Numbered from the stretch's first letter, positions 24,601 to 36,889 are shown. The stretch: 64,000 bases of DNA from Meandrina meandrites (GCA_963693305.1 OY855905.1:37587637-37651636); one strand, 5' to 3'. Notes: generated by a model from the letters alone, not told the origin. Translations and numbers: made by a program.

Positions 24601-27600
24601 AGGCTAGAGAAAGATTTGAAAAGTTCGTTTTATAAAACACGGTTCAGGATCAATCTGTGAACAATATAATTTACAATGTATCCTACCGTCAACTGCCATG
24701 TCTACGTTGAGATAAGCTACAGCACGGGCAGACAATAACCGCGAATATTCCTTAAAAGAATAAAGCAGAACAGTTGCACTTAGTTCCAGTAATGGCCTTC
24801 TCAGTGTAAAATGAAAAAGACTTTTTCAGACTGAATGTACATTTCTGTATGAGGCAGCCGAAACGTTTGAAACTGCAAGTTCAATGCTATCTGGTACTGC
24901 ATACAGTAATTTATGCAATTTAGTGCTTTACTCATTTTTGATAAGACTAATGGATCCATTTACTGTACCTCCAACCATTCAACCGATCCCATGTATTTGG
25001 GTTCCTCAGCTCCCCAGCTTAACAACACTATGGTCCGTTTTGGCTTCCAACCTTAAGTTAAACAAAATCGGTGTCAACAACCGTGGCTCATAGCATTTTC
25101 CAAATTAAAACTTGTATTAAGTCAGTACAAGTGGCCCACGAACAGCATCCAGCACTGATTTTCGCATTTTAAACTCCAATTGACAAAACCTGGCTTATGA
25201 AGATTCCACGTCTCTATGCCATTAAAACTCGTAGACGGAAACACTTAAGTGAGTCGGGCCATTTTCCAAATCTCTACCTCGGTCGGGTTATCTATCTACA
25301 TGAAAAAGAAAGGTTGCTCCTGGTTAAGATGTACCTTTCTTCAGTTGCTCTCCAAGAACTCTGGACAGCTCCATCATGGCAGCAGTGCCGCTGGACGCAT
25401 CTGCCGCACCAAATACCCAAGCATCTCGATGATTACCAAGCAACACGAGCTCATCTACAAGGAACACAAAGTATAAAAATTTGTAAACGAAGACGCCTAA
25501 ATTATAACCCGCTTGTAGGTCCTTGTAGACTTCACTGAGCTAACCACAGAGCTACTGCAGACTCGTGGCCAACTGGATGCATTTCATTTACAGCACGTAA
25601 CAATTGAAATGTCAGCTGTTTACTGACTATGTCGTTTCTTTCTAGAACATTACTTGTTTATTTGAGATGTTCACTTGCCGTCCCATGTCATGACCGACAT
25701 CTATGCATCTATATTGCTCCAGTTTGGCCTCGCAGCTCAGTCCGGGTAAAACAACGTGATCTAATCAGAGATCGTGGCATATCTTCGTCTGAAGCCATTT
25801 CTAAATATACTTTTTTGTATATCCTTACAAAACGAATATAGAAGGCTAAGGCTTATTCAATAGCAATTTACTCATATATAGGTTCTTATAGGTTCTTTAA
25901 TATCACGAATGTTCATTACGAATGCTCGTACAGTTCGAAAGCTCACCAGGATGAGTGGATCCTTTGATTACTCCCATCACGTTATACACATCGGCCTCCC
26001 AAAGTTCGTTAGTAACGTTTAAAAGGACCTCTCTGGGTGAAAAATAAAACAGTGCAAAGACATCACTTTGAGGTGTGCAGCATTTATAACTAGAACAGTA
26101 GTTCGGACTTCCGTTTCCCTCGCAATTGACCGGCTTAATGAGTCGTGAACAAACAGAAACCGGACGATTTACATTACATTACTATCATACAAGATTAAGT
26201 AATGTTTAATAAATGAGCAGCACTGTTTTATCAAGTTTAAAACACGAGGCGCCCTGAGAGTTTTAGACGTGATAAAACACGAACTGCAAATTTATTGAAC
26301 GGCTTCAAAATCGTCTGATATGGATCAACTCATTCTAGCACTAATATTTAGATTTGGGGTTATTTTGGCCTAGGAAATTGGACGTTACGTTTAGCCGTGT
26401 CTTTATCAGATAAAAAGACACTCATTAAACATTAATTTCTTTTGTATTCTCTTTATGAACTATTAATGAGTTTTTGAAGTGACTAAGAGCACACTGTGAG
26501 TCAACTGCAATAACGGTGCTACTGCCCAGTGTGCACTCACCTGCTATCATTTTCTGCCATCTGTATCCCATACGTGAAGTTCAGTCCTCCTTGGAAGGAT
26601 GAATTTGACAGAACCTGATGCCGAACCAGCGTTCTGAGGTGATAAAGTATATAAAGTTAGTTTGCCCAATATGATATATAAAGCACTACAAGTAATTGCA
26701 GTGCTTTTGCACTTTGCTTCTCAAAGAACTCAATATAAAAAAATCCTGGCTGACTAAAAATCAAGATGATATTGCATGAGTTTGGGTTACAATCAGCCTC
26801 GAAAGGGTCTGAAGAGAGCATAGACTGCAAATATGGCGGGACCTCCCGAGCGCGGACCCTTCACCCCCGAAACGAAGCAATCGCGCGCGAAATCGCCCCA
26901 GCTGCGCAAGTTAGTGAGTGCGTAGATACGTGGAGTGGGGTTAAGGAGAGTTGCTTTCTCCCTCCTGCTCTCTTACCCTTTCAAATTTGACTGTTGAACA
27001 AAATATCAAGATCTTATAACCCCGGGATCCTTTCCTAAACACACCTCTATACTAACATAAATCCCCATGATCAAAATAACAATTGATCACTGACATAAGA
27101 TTTGGGTTATGCTCGCGACCACGCTCTACTGTTTCTGTTGTGAAGTATGTATTAATCTAAAAAATGCTTTTGCTTTTAAAAAATCGTTGTGTCATCTTAA
27201 GGAGTGTTCGTTTACCTAAGCAGTGGCTCAGCGTCCTTGTATGATATGGGATGTACAGGGATCTGAGGGAGAAGCTTCTTGGCTTCTTCTTTAGGCAAGC
27301 GGTACATACCCTCTAAAACAGACAAGATTCTTGCTTCAATAATCACCGTTTACAAAAGAAATTTCCTCCTATAGAAAAACATTTATTTAACAGCTTTCTG
27401 TAGTAGAACAGCTAAAATATCAGTTACCATTTATGTTTTATAAAACGATATCAACCCTGAAAGAAAATATGAGACTTTCCTTTGTGGAGGTTGGTATGCC
27501 CTGTATCTTGTCTCCATAAGTTGTTTGGAAAAGACACAAAATCTCCAAATATCTAGGGTTTATCACGGTGTGTGCAAGCTAGTACTGACAGAGTAGTTTT

Positions 27601-30600
27601 TTTTTCATTGATTTGTCCAGCTCAATAACACCAGGAGGAGCTATAAAGATCACAGGGCATTTAACGTGTAAGTTTCTACTGCATCTCGTGCAGTAAATGC
27701 CCTGAAGCGGTTGACATTGAAGGGACAGGGCGCAGATTGGCCAATTCGCTTCAGCGTTCAGTTATCAACTTATCTGAGTAGTTTTCCTACCAACTGAAGG
27801 ATATCCCGGAGTCTGCGGATCTCCTCTTATTGGAGATGACTTAATGTTGCCACGCTGTACTCCAGTGTCAGGCATCCAGTTATAATCTGGAAACACCTTA
27901 TTAACGCCTTGCTTTGCATAATCCTCAGGATCCATATAATAGATTGCTCCAATAGCTCCTGCTTTGCGAGCTCGTTTGTTCTATGAGAAAATCAGGCCAA
28001 GAACAATTATAAGGAAGAAAGCATACGCACGATAAAAAGGGAGATGAGGCAATGTGTAGCTTTTACTCAGCAGTTTATAGAGGTCCTTGCCATATATGGT
28101 ACCAACTATGAGGGGAACATTAGAAGTGCGGGATAGAGCAGTTTTCACAGTTTTGTGTCAAAAGTAATTCGCGTTTCCTTTGGTTTTGCCTTACTTCGGT
28201 TAGTGCTTGGTTTTAAAAAATTAACGCCACTTCCTCATTCAATTAGCAGTAAATCCAAACCAATCGCGACTCGCACGCGCACGTTTTCCCGCGTTTCGCA
28301 CCCACTATATGTATTTGCTTCGAGCTTTGGTTCACTGGATTGTCTGTGTCCTGTGCGATGGTTTAGAATGATTACTTTAGGGACAGACCATTAGAAATAA
28401 CCGGGCAGGGGGAGTAAAAAATTTTCGTTGTAGGAATTCCTACTCGTCTGCATGATTTTTTTTCTCCGTTGCACGAATATTTTTTAAGGCACAACCTCTT
28501 GCAGGATTTTTTCAGTTAAACAAGTTTCCTTGCAGGATTTTTTTTTTTTTTTTTGGGGGGGGGGGGGGGAGTCCCCCCTCTACCCTCCGGTTATTTCTAA
28601 TGGTCCGTCCCTTAGTATTTCTCAGTGCTTGCATAAGAAAAGGCACTACCAACAGTCTATGCCGTTTTAATGTTGCGCCCATCTTGGCCTCTACCTTTTA
28701 GACTAACCTTAGTAGATCGTCCAACCTTGCCATACCGCATAATGACGATTTTCCCAGTACAATTAACATCACGTTTTTTTAGTTCATCGAAGTCTTCATC
28801 TCGTCCATAATTAGCATATACAAGTTTACCCTGCAACGTTCAAAACAAAAACACATACTGATTGATACAACGGTAATATAGAGCAGACACTCCCGTTTTG
28901 ATATACATGCAGACCTAGCCCAATCTAAGTGGCCAGATTCGTATTGTTATGTTTCTAAATAAGACTAACAGCCTGCAAAAATGGAACGAGCCTGACGAAA
29001 GATAGAAGATTGACAATTTTGAAGTGTCACAGTTTATGGAAGTTTGAATGCTGACAAAAATATAAGAACTTGTAGCGGAGGTTTTGAAAATGATATTGGC
29101 GTGACAAGAGGTGATCTTGATCACAAGCCATGTATCTGAAGGTCTCTTTACTCTTGCAAGCTCGCGGTAACGGGAGGTTAAAAAGCAAGTCGAACCCATT
29201 TTGTACGCAATAAACTATACTTTCTGGCGACTGTTTCTTTGAACTTAACTTGGAAATAACGTTTGTAATTGTAAACAAGCTTCAGTCGGGAAACTGTTGT
29301 CACGATAAGGCGCGGGTATCCTTGATCAAGACAACTAGAGATATGTGAAATGACCGTCAGGACAAAAGCTATTGACAGGGCAATATACACTCACCCTCAC
29401 GGAACCAGATGGTGCATACGCATTAAACGGCGGAACTACAAGGCTGTTGTTCTCGGAAGGAATGAGAAATTTCTCCTGAGGAGCTGACCGGTAAATCTCA
29501 TGTCCAGAAGATGCATTGTACAAAGCTACAACACCTGGTTTCTTTGGCCGGGACAACATGATTATGTATTTCTTCATTGTCACATCGATGCCATAGTCCG
29601 TCCATTTTTCTTGCATGTACTTTGCCAACACGTAGCTTTCATTTGATCCAGGAAAGTGGGGCTTTAAGGTGAAATACCTGCAATAACAGTAAGCTGTTGG
29701 ATTTTTCTTCGTGTTTTGTAAAAGAAAGAGAGGACCAATCAAATATCTTGAGCGCGGCGAATTGAATTTTTAATTAGTTTATAAGCCAGCCGCCAGAAGG
29801 GGATGAGAGGGAGGTGAGGGTTGTACCCAACTCGTCCCCGATTTTAAGGGAAGAGCGCCCTGGGGACGAGGTTGGGGTGTACTACGACGGCAACGTGAAC
29901 AAGAACGTCACCAAACAAAAGGTTTAATGAGCAGAACAATAGCTCTGCAAGTGCGTTTTGAATCTTGGTACATTCCTTGGCCGTTCTCTGCGAAACAACA
30001 ACGTGACTGAAATGACCACTGAAATTCTGCGTGTTTTGAAGAACGTGAACGACGACGGCTAATTGGTCGTATTTTTATTTGGGGTTGAACGCTCTCTTTA
30101 CATATTCAGCTGGAGCTACTTCCTGAACCAATAAATACACCGAGTACATCTGGGCCCAGTTGTTCAAAAGGTGGATAACGCTATCCAACGTATAAATCAC
30201 TGTCCATTGGACAGCATAGTTTGTTTTGTCAACACTTATCCACTGGATAGCGATTTATCCGGTGGATAGCGTTATACACTTTTTGAACAACTGGGCCCTG
30301 GATAATCGCGAGATTCTCGAGTAAACTGTAAATTCATTTTTCACTAGGCGTTGTCCTTGGCGTTGCCGTCGTCATTGCTTAAAGTGACGAGGAAGTCAGA
30401 AGTTTGAAGTTTTCAGTCTCTGGACTTTTCCGGGTTAGCAATTTGTAGCCGTAGCCACCCAACAAAGTTTTTGACATCTTTTTGACAAGTTTTTTATTAC
30501 TTTGATGAGTTGTACGGCTCCAATCAGATGCCTTGAAAAATGGAAAGCGGGGTATCAACCGTTGCATGATTCGCCTTCAAACGTCAGAGTTTGAAAGGGT

Positions 30601-32768
30601 TTTAAACAGCGTTTCGCACGAGCGATAAGTTCAGTTGGCGATAAATAAACTTTATGCCGACAAAAATCTGGTCAAACTTAAGGTAGTTGGACTGACTTTA
30701 ACAGGTCCATATTAGATGAAAATTGTTCAAAATAAAAAAAGCAACTAACTATTTTAACATACCAGGTTAAGACAACTTAAGTTAAGCTTCAAAAAGATTG
30801 ATGTCCGAGGTGACAATTTTCACACCTCAGGTGACAAAGGCCATTTGAATTGCGGGCTCAAAAATTAAAGATCTTCGTTTCACGGCTTCAATTTTCTAAG
30901 CTGAACAAAATTAAATACACGAGTCTATTCCCATGCAGTAAAGGAAAAAACGTGCGGGAACCCTGAGCGGAAAGGCGCTTAATTTTCCAGATATCGAGTT
31001 GTAAAGTTTAATACACGTGTCAAATAATTGCACGGCTCTAACATTTCGCAGAAAGCTTCTTTCCCTCAGGGTTCCCGTGAAAAGTTTCTTTCATATCATA
31101 ACAATAAACCACGCAAATTTCAACCAGATACGATAAATCTACATCTTTATTCATAAAATACCTTTGAGTGCGGTCTGTGTAGGTCCTTAAATTGTGGTAG
31201 TTTATCGCCGATATCGCATCACAAGAACATGTTTATCGAGCGCCATTTTGAAATCTTCTCAGAAAACCGCTGTTCGAAATGTTTGTGGCAACAAAGAGCC
31301 GATTATAGCGCGAAGAATGCCGAAAATCTACGATCTCACTCGCCCATTGTCGAAGGTCAAGATGGCGGCGTAAACAATTACGTAGTGCATAGCAACCATG
31401 TGAAATTGAGACCTCGGCTAATGGGCACAGCGGATAATAGGCGTACTGAGCTACTGCGCACGTATCCCGTGAAGAATGTCATGCTGGGCGGATGCTGGGC
31501 GACAAATTCTTGCGGTGTTATGTAAATGTTATGTCACGAGTTGCAGAAACGAAATAAACCTCAATGTAGCAATTAAATGGAGTCAAAATACCAAGAGACC
31601 ACACAAAGGACATAAGTTAAGTTTATTTTTGCCATCTGCTTTTAATTGAACCTGCGTGAATTGCTCTGAGCGACTGATTTTGGCTTATAGTTGATGTTTC
31701 GATAGTGTAACACAATGCCACTTCCTAAATCACGTTCGTCCGATATAATGATGGCCATTTTTCCTCTTTTATAGAATACATTGCAATTAATTTCATACGG
31801 AAAGTACAGCAGACCAAAACTTGCGTCTTCCAACGTCTTTACAACGGCAAAATGAGCCACAAAACGACCTTTGGTTCGTCTTCGCGTCATGTCACACAAT
31901 AAATTCAATATGGCGTCTCAAAATGCCGCCCTAGCGACCGACTTTGGGTCTAAATCATTCTGCATATCGCCAGAAAGGAGAGCTTATCTCTTGAGAATGT
32001 GGATAAATCCATGTCTTCTTTCAAATCCTTGAATAATTTGACGTCTTTCATTTTTGAGCTAAAGTCAGTCCAACTACCTTAACTTTTCGTACAGGAAATT
32101 TCTTCTGGGTTTGTAAAACCGGTTGAAACTGAACGTTTCACAGATCGTTCGTATGAACCGTTTTGCAACCGGAAGCCATCAATGATCAAACTAATCAAAA
32201 ACTTGTCAAAAAGATGTCAAAAACTTATTAGTCGGGTGGGTACGGTTGGACGCGCTTGACTCGATTACTTTGAAAACTGTCGATCCGCACGTTGCATTCG
32301 CCGCTGTAATGTAATCTGGAGTATTTTGAAAACTGTCGATTCGCACGTTGTATTCACCGCGATGATCTACAGCACACTGCTTGTTTAAAGCTCACGTTCA
32401 CGCACGTGTTACGCAGTTGAGTAGTCATCATCATCATCACCCAATCACAATGCGAGGTTTCTTGATCTTACGTCATTATTAACCAATCGTAGGGCAACAA
32501 TTTTATCAGACTTCCCAATAGTCTCTGCGCGCCCACTTCCGATACCCTCAGCGTGCCCAGTTCGGTCAAATCGAGATACACCAACGAAATACCTGTAATT
32601 ACATACTTCATACCTATAGATCGTTTTCAGGTGACGTCATCAGGTACTAAAATCCAAAACTAAAGAGACACCAAAGTTTCCATCCGCATCAGGCATAAGA
32701 GGTACTAAAATTATATCTGCCTGCAACTTTTCAGCTCAGTAGCGTCCTTCGTTTGGAAACCAGCGCAC

Positions 32769-32802
<34 letters not shown>

Positions 32803-33908
32803 CAGTTACGATCGTGCTTGTCAAAAAATATACATTTATCTGGTGACGTTTTGCCATTTGAGAAGTTAAAGTAGCAGGAAGTGTGTTTATGTAAATGTAT
32901 GTTTGTCCAGTACAGATAATCAGTGGCGTAGATGCCCAAAGTAAGTTCCAGATGCTTACAGTATTTTCCGGCCGCCATATTGGTGCAGCACAGATGTGCA
33001 CCAATATGGCGGATCCAGACTGGGCTCTGTAAATTTGTGCAAAACATTTCGACGAATATCTGAAGTTTGGGATAGCGCACAGACCTAAAACTTGGCGAAA
33101 TGACTTATCTATTTATTTCCTATAATATCCTATTTTGTTGACCTCTTTCAATGAATGGTTCTTCAATTTATATTTTTATTGCGTGACAGTGAAAACGATC
33201 TATACGCGGGGACTACAAAGATGAAGAGTGAAAAACCTACAATTGTAGCAGCCTGCAGAAAAAGTAACTCCTCATGTAAACATTTGTTAATATTTTGCAG
33301 TGTACTCGCTATTTGTATCCGCTTTGCATAAGTTAAATCAATTGCGTGGTAATTTTACTTGCATGCCAGAAATTTGCGTCTTTCGAGTTTTAAATTGAAG
33401 AATTTGAATTCCCACATACACCTGACCGACAGAAACATTGTCATAAGTTTGAGATTTTCACTGTGGATATATTGCTCGCTTTCCTTCACTTACGTGCAAA
33501 TTAGTTAGTAACTTTTACCAGTGCGTTTCAGAGGATTCAACGAACAGCTACGCGCATTCTACGTGTTCACGCAGGCCGTGACCCTAGCTAATTCTTTCAT
33601 CACTTAGCAGCTAAACGCGCGTACAATGACCTCTACAATTCCACTCACTTCAAGTTTTCTTTCAACTTGTCCGTGGAGACCATCTCAACAGCATTCTTGT
33701 AGATCTGATCGAGCTGCTTCTGGCTTTGTTTTCCCTTGCTATCGCCATTATCTTCACAGCCCTTTGCAGAATTCCGTCCGATAAAGTAACCGGCAACTAT
33801 ACCGATTCCAGCGATTGCAAGAAGGCCCAGCACGATTAACACAATAATACAGCAACGGCGCTTAGGAGAAGTATAACCCCCAGATCCTTTCTCTTCTACA
33901 GTCAACAT
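21643..33908 (-). CDS. Glutamate carboxypeptidase II-like (FOLH1/NAALAD2 family) membrane peptidase
   Basis: M28-family zinc peptidase, type II membrane protein. Exons in transcript order: 33908-33649, 29677-29395, 28830-28708, 27980-27791, 27312-27216, 26633-26541, 26032-25947, 25454-25335, 25051-24969, 24750-24687, 24129-24062, 23931-23846, 23633-23543, 23323-23071, 22730-22649, 22093-21998, 21823-21643. The sum is 2256 nt, 751 aa, about the length of human GCPII (750 aa). Exon 1 encodes a short cytosolic tail, a basic KRRCC stop, one membrane span and a stalk. Zinc ligands of the family are all visible: His and Asp in [17 protein letters not shown] (exon 8), the Glu pair in [12 protein letters not shown] (exon 9), Asp in [10 protein letters not shown] (exon 10), His in [12 protein letters not shown] (exon 14). 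The C-terminal dimerisation-type domain is complete. A second first exon exists upstream. An in-frame ATG at 33968 could add 20 aa. Substrate may not be NAAG or folate (see findings). Confidence 0.92.
22505..22590 (-). mobile_element. tRNA-derived SINE head
   Basis: Minus strand reads TGGTTAGCGCGCTGGACTCC then CCGGGTTCGAGCCCTGACC, i.e. A-box-like and B-box elements about 40 bp apart as in tRNA-derived SINEs. It does not fold into an intact acceptor stem, so it is not called a tRNA gene. Confidence 0.5.
24502..24606. mobile_element. Foldback MITE with 9-bp target duplication (copy 1)
   Basis: A 105-bp near-palindrome from TAGCCTCCTACGCAGACGTT to its inverted copy ending GGCTA. It is flanked by the 9-bp direct repeat GAGAAAGAT (24493-24501 and 24607-24615). 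The core CTCGTCACGC is shared with copy 2. Nine-base duplications are typical of Mutator-like elements. Lies between exons 10 and 11 of the GCPII-like gene. Confidence 0.8.
26200..26434. mobile_element. Foldback element in GCPII-like intron 6
   Basis: Ends TAATGTTTAATAAATGAG and CTCATTAAACATTA are inverted. Inside, CTGTTTTATCAAGTTTAAAA pairs loosely with the TTTTAGACGTGATAAAACAC block. No coding frame. Confidence 0.55.
28140..28376 (+). repeat. Dispersed repeat, copy A
   Basis: The block with TTTGGTTTTGCCTTACTTCG and AAACCAATCGCGACTCGCAC resembles, in reverse orientation, 24195-24405 (AAAGCCAAAACCAAAGTAAT and GGTTTTGGTTTCACTTGACT on the minus strand). This explains the 79-aa frame at 28155-28394, which is rejected as a gene. 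Confidence 0.4.
28380..28611. mobile_element. PIF/Harbinger-like MITE
   Basis: A 25-bp terminal inverted repeat: GGGACAGACCATTAGAAATA left, its near-perfect complement right, flanked by TTA on both sides (28377-28379, 28612-28614). A 3-bp TTA/TAA duplication with ends starting GGG is the PIF/Harbinger pattern. The interior has a T run followed by a G run (28534-28570). Confidence 0.6.
30152..30298. mobile_element. Foldback MITE GGGCCCAGTTGTTCAAAA
   Basis: A 147-bp element. GGGCCCAGTTGTTCAAAAGG at the left is repeated inverted at the right end (TTTTTGAACAACTGGGCCC), and the next 15 bases (GTGGATAACGCTATC) also pair. Confidence 0.75.
30678..32082. mobile_element. 1.4-kb TTAA-flanked non-autonomous DNA element
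   Basis: TTAA at both ends (30678-30681, 32079-32082) with a terminal inverted repeat GGTAGTTGGACTGACTTTA. Open frames at 31229-31525 (+) and 31642-31908 (-) lie inside; neither looks like a transposase and neither is called a gene. It seems to sit inside an older foldback (see findings). Confidence 0.6.
32614..33204. mobile_element. Foldback MITE with CTATAGATCGTTTTC ends
   Basis: Left end CTATAGATCGTTTTCAGGTG and right end CAGTGAAAACGATCTATA are inverted. It contains a perfect hairpin (GCCATATTGGTGCA arms) near 32972-33013 and a GACGTCATC site near the left end. Confidence 0.6.
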
Positions 33909-34367
33909 GTTGAAAGTCACTTTGAGGAGAGTGAATTTTACCGTTTCTATGTGATTTATTTTACACAATGATGTTTGTTGCTACTGACCAATCATTATAA
34001 CAGAATAAATCACACTCCTATTTTAGGTGCGGTCAGTTTTCAGACAGCAACATGTCACTTTTCATTTGCTGTCAAAATAGATACTGATGAGTTATTATGT
34101 ATACATAATTACGTGACGGCCATCTTGACTCGGTTTCAGTCACGTTATCGCAAAGTCCTCTATGGTGGTTTTAGATTCCCCGCCCATGTCAAAATGAACT
34201 GATAATGGTCGATAATCAACCAGCTATTTCAGCCATGCTTGTCTCGCTCACAAACGGTTTCAGCACTGGAGGTCATGGACGTACAGATACACCGTGTTGA
34301 CGAGTCCCTGTGAGGTCGAAACACCACCAGCCCGGGACCACCAGACAGTTGGCTACCAAGCATGAGC

Positions 34368-34456
34368 TAGTCTCCTTCGCAGCCGTTGTTTGGGCTCGTC
34401 ACGCGTTGCGCGTTGCGTTGCGTGACGAGCCCAAACAACAGCTGCGAAGGAGACTA
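34368..34456. mobile_element. Foldback MITE with 9-bp target duplication (copy 2)
   Basis: An 89-bp near-palindrome starting TAGTCTCCTTCGCAGCCGTT and ending GGAGACTA. Flanked by the 9-bp repeat AGCATGAGC (34359-34367 and 34457-34465). Same termini and GGGCTCGTCACGC core as copy 1. Lies between the two alternative first exons of the GCPII-like gene. Confidence 0.8.
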
Positions 34457-34954
34457 AGCATGAGCACCTCAGGTTGTCAGGAGACTGTTTTGGTGTCCAT
34501 CTACTAATGTCTAACTTCAAATTCTAATTTAAAAATCACATTAAATCTTCAATATTTCTTATTTCTCCAAATTTTACTTCTCCTTTGAGAAAAACTATCC
34601 CTCCCCAAACATCCCCTAAATCACCCAAAAATTCACAAAACACCGCTAAACATAGATTTGTGACCAAAGAGTTTTTAGATTGCTTGAAACGTCCACGAGA
34701 TATTCAAGTTGAGCGGTGGTAAAACGGGCTTCAGGTGTGTACCCCCGCTTTAATAAAGGCTACACCTAGCAACCAATTACTGGTCTGCTTCAGAGACGGT
34801 TGTTGAGACAGAAAGCACTAGTGTAACCATTCCAAGACAAATAAGCCCGCAGTCATATCCCAACTTGACAGCGTTTTTTAGTCTCCGCCTCTGCCGAGTG
34901 CGTTTCCTATTGAACGTTACAAAATCAGATTGTAGACAATTTTAAATAACTTAC

Positions 34955-35235
34955 TTTAGAAAGTCTCTGAGTTGTTTCGTAGAGACCATCTCAACGGCAT
35001 CCTTGTGAATGTTTGCTAAATGTACGTCGCTGCTTTGTGTAGATGTTTGCTGTAATTTGGCTTCACAGTTACCTGCAGCCTTTCTTCCAATGAAGTAACC
35101 CATGACTATTCCGATAACTAAGAACAGGATAACGCAAACTACGGCTATTACTAGCAAACGACGTCGGCCCTGGCGATGCTGCGGAGAAAACCTTTCGGTC
35201 AACATGGACTGTTTTTCAGGTTCTTCGGCCATCAT
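34955..35235 (-). CDS. Alternative first exon of the GCPII-like gene (second membrane-anchor exon)
   Basis: Starts ATGATG and encodes 93 codons plus two bases, ending at a GTAAGT donor. It has a 20-odd residue tail ending RQGRRR, a span (VIAVVCVILFLVIGIVMGYF), then a stalk with IHKDAVEMVSTKQLRDFLK. The exon at 33908-33649 has the same layout, the shared GYFIGR after the membrane, and [19 protein letters not shown]. Both end in phase 2 and so both splice in frame to the exon at 29677; this one would give a 758-aa isoform. It could instead be the left-over first exon of a lost tandem paralogue, but the intact frame and donor favour use. Confidence 0.75.
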
Positions 35236-35461
35236 CTCACCGCAACTGGACTTCTATAAGGGTAAGCACTGGTAAAGATGATTAAAAACAGCATATCAAT
35301 AAAAGAAACTACTTAAAAATTAAAAAAATTGTACATTATTTTAAAGAATTTGTTGGAAAGACACCACTATCCAGTTCAGTTAACTCGACGATTGTATCTA
35401 TTTGCCAGTAGCTTACATGTACGTCGATCAACTCTTTACGGTGTACGATGGGTATCATGCG

Positions 35462-35600
35462 TTAAAATCTTGAAAAGCTACGTAAAATCTTGAAAAGCTA
35501 CATAAAATCTTGAAAAGTTACATAAAATCTTGAAAACGCCAGAAATCTTGAAAAACACGAAAAAACTTGAAAAAAGGTAGAAATCTTGAAAAACGCGAAA
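35462..35600 (+). repeat. Degenerate tandem array of a 19-20 bp unit
   Basis: Repeats of AAAATCTTGAAAAGCTACGT, the first three nearly identical, later ones shortened to AAATCTTGAAAAACGC and similar. Upstream of the alternative first exon of the GCPII-like gene; function unknown. Confidence 0.75.
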
Positions 35601-36865
35601 AATTTCCAACTTGCAATAAAAATTTACACCAAGTCCTTGAAACGAAAAGTTCGATTATGCAGAAGTGGCTGACTTAATAAACAAGCAAGCTTTGAGAAGT
35701 GAATTATTTCAGTTAAGTACACATAATGACAGGGCCACTTATTTGCATCACAATAAAAGAATGCTCTTGTGTTGGTACCTCATTGTTTTCATGCTTCAGT
35801 AGCACATGCAAATGCTAAGATGAACAAAAACACGAGAATTCAGTGAACAAAGATCTGTAAAATAAACTTGTGCATTATCACGGCTGTTGGGTCTATGTCT
35901 GAAAATGCCTCAATTAAGGTCATTTCTCAGTCTAGCGGTACGTAGACCAAGCAAAGATTCAGAGAGGCTGAGCTCGGCTAAGCGGGGTGTATTCGTTTAG
36001 CAGACCACTTCGAAGTCGAAACAGATTGAAAACAAAACAAGACGATGAGCGACAAAACTGTGAAACAGGAATTGTAGAAGGTCTCAAGATTTTTAACGTG
36101 GTTCAAGTTGAACTGGAATCAACAACATGTCAAGTATATACGTCACGTGAGCAGAACTTTCAATCATTTTTGGCTTCAGAAGTCAATTATCCTGACAGTC
36201 AATTATTTACGACATTCTTGACTGCACGCTTGTGTTTAGCATACTCTAAATCAGTGAAAGGAAAGATAAACACGCACGCAAACATAAACTATAACGAGAA
36301 AGGTAGCTTTGCTCGGAGCGTGAGAAAAACCGCGTGATATTTGAAGTTCATGTTATTTGTTAAGTATTTGTTCGGTGTATGTCAACCAAACCTGATTAAC
36401 AAAACTCCTTTTGAGCTTCTCAATCCAACAGTTGGACAACGGCGGTCCACTCTTGCTTGAAGCCTAGCTGGCTTAAAATCTAAACTTCTCGAAGTCGTTA
36501 ACTTGCGTCCCGTTTTCCGTGTGAGCTCCACTTGTAGGCAAGTCTAGCTTAAAATCCTTCACAGCTTGAAGTCATTGTACTAAATTGTCCGACACCCCCA
36601 CAATCCCTATCGCTAACCTGCGATCAGAAGTTCTTTTCTCGCGGCGGACAAAAGCGGAACGCCTGATACATTTTATTTGTTGACGAGTCATCTGTAAAAA
36701 GTCCAGAGTCTGACTTTATTCTGATTGGTCATGAAACAAAAGACAACAAAATCTACTGATCCTAACCGCCATTTCTGTTGTGTATTAAATATGTTTGCCA
36801 CTACCCCTGCACTACATTAGCCTTTGAGTATTAGTCATAGGCAGAAGGATAGTACTTTTGTCTCG

Positions 36866-36889
36866 GGGGGGGGGGGGGGGGGGGGGGGA
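36866..36889 (+). repeat. Poly-G run
   Basis: An uninterrupted run of about 24 G in intergenic DNA, flanked by CTCG and ACTCCCG. Run length is likely unreliable in any assembly. Confidence 0.8.

Noticed and set aside
31229..31908. Two open frames (98 and 88 aa) as possible genes
   Set aside because: They lie inside a TTAA-flanked mobile element, show no recognisable domain and no transposase motif.
35987..36337. 116-aa plus-strand open frame
   Set aside because: No family resemblance, no splice or UTR support, and composition like intergenic DNA.
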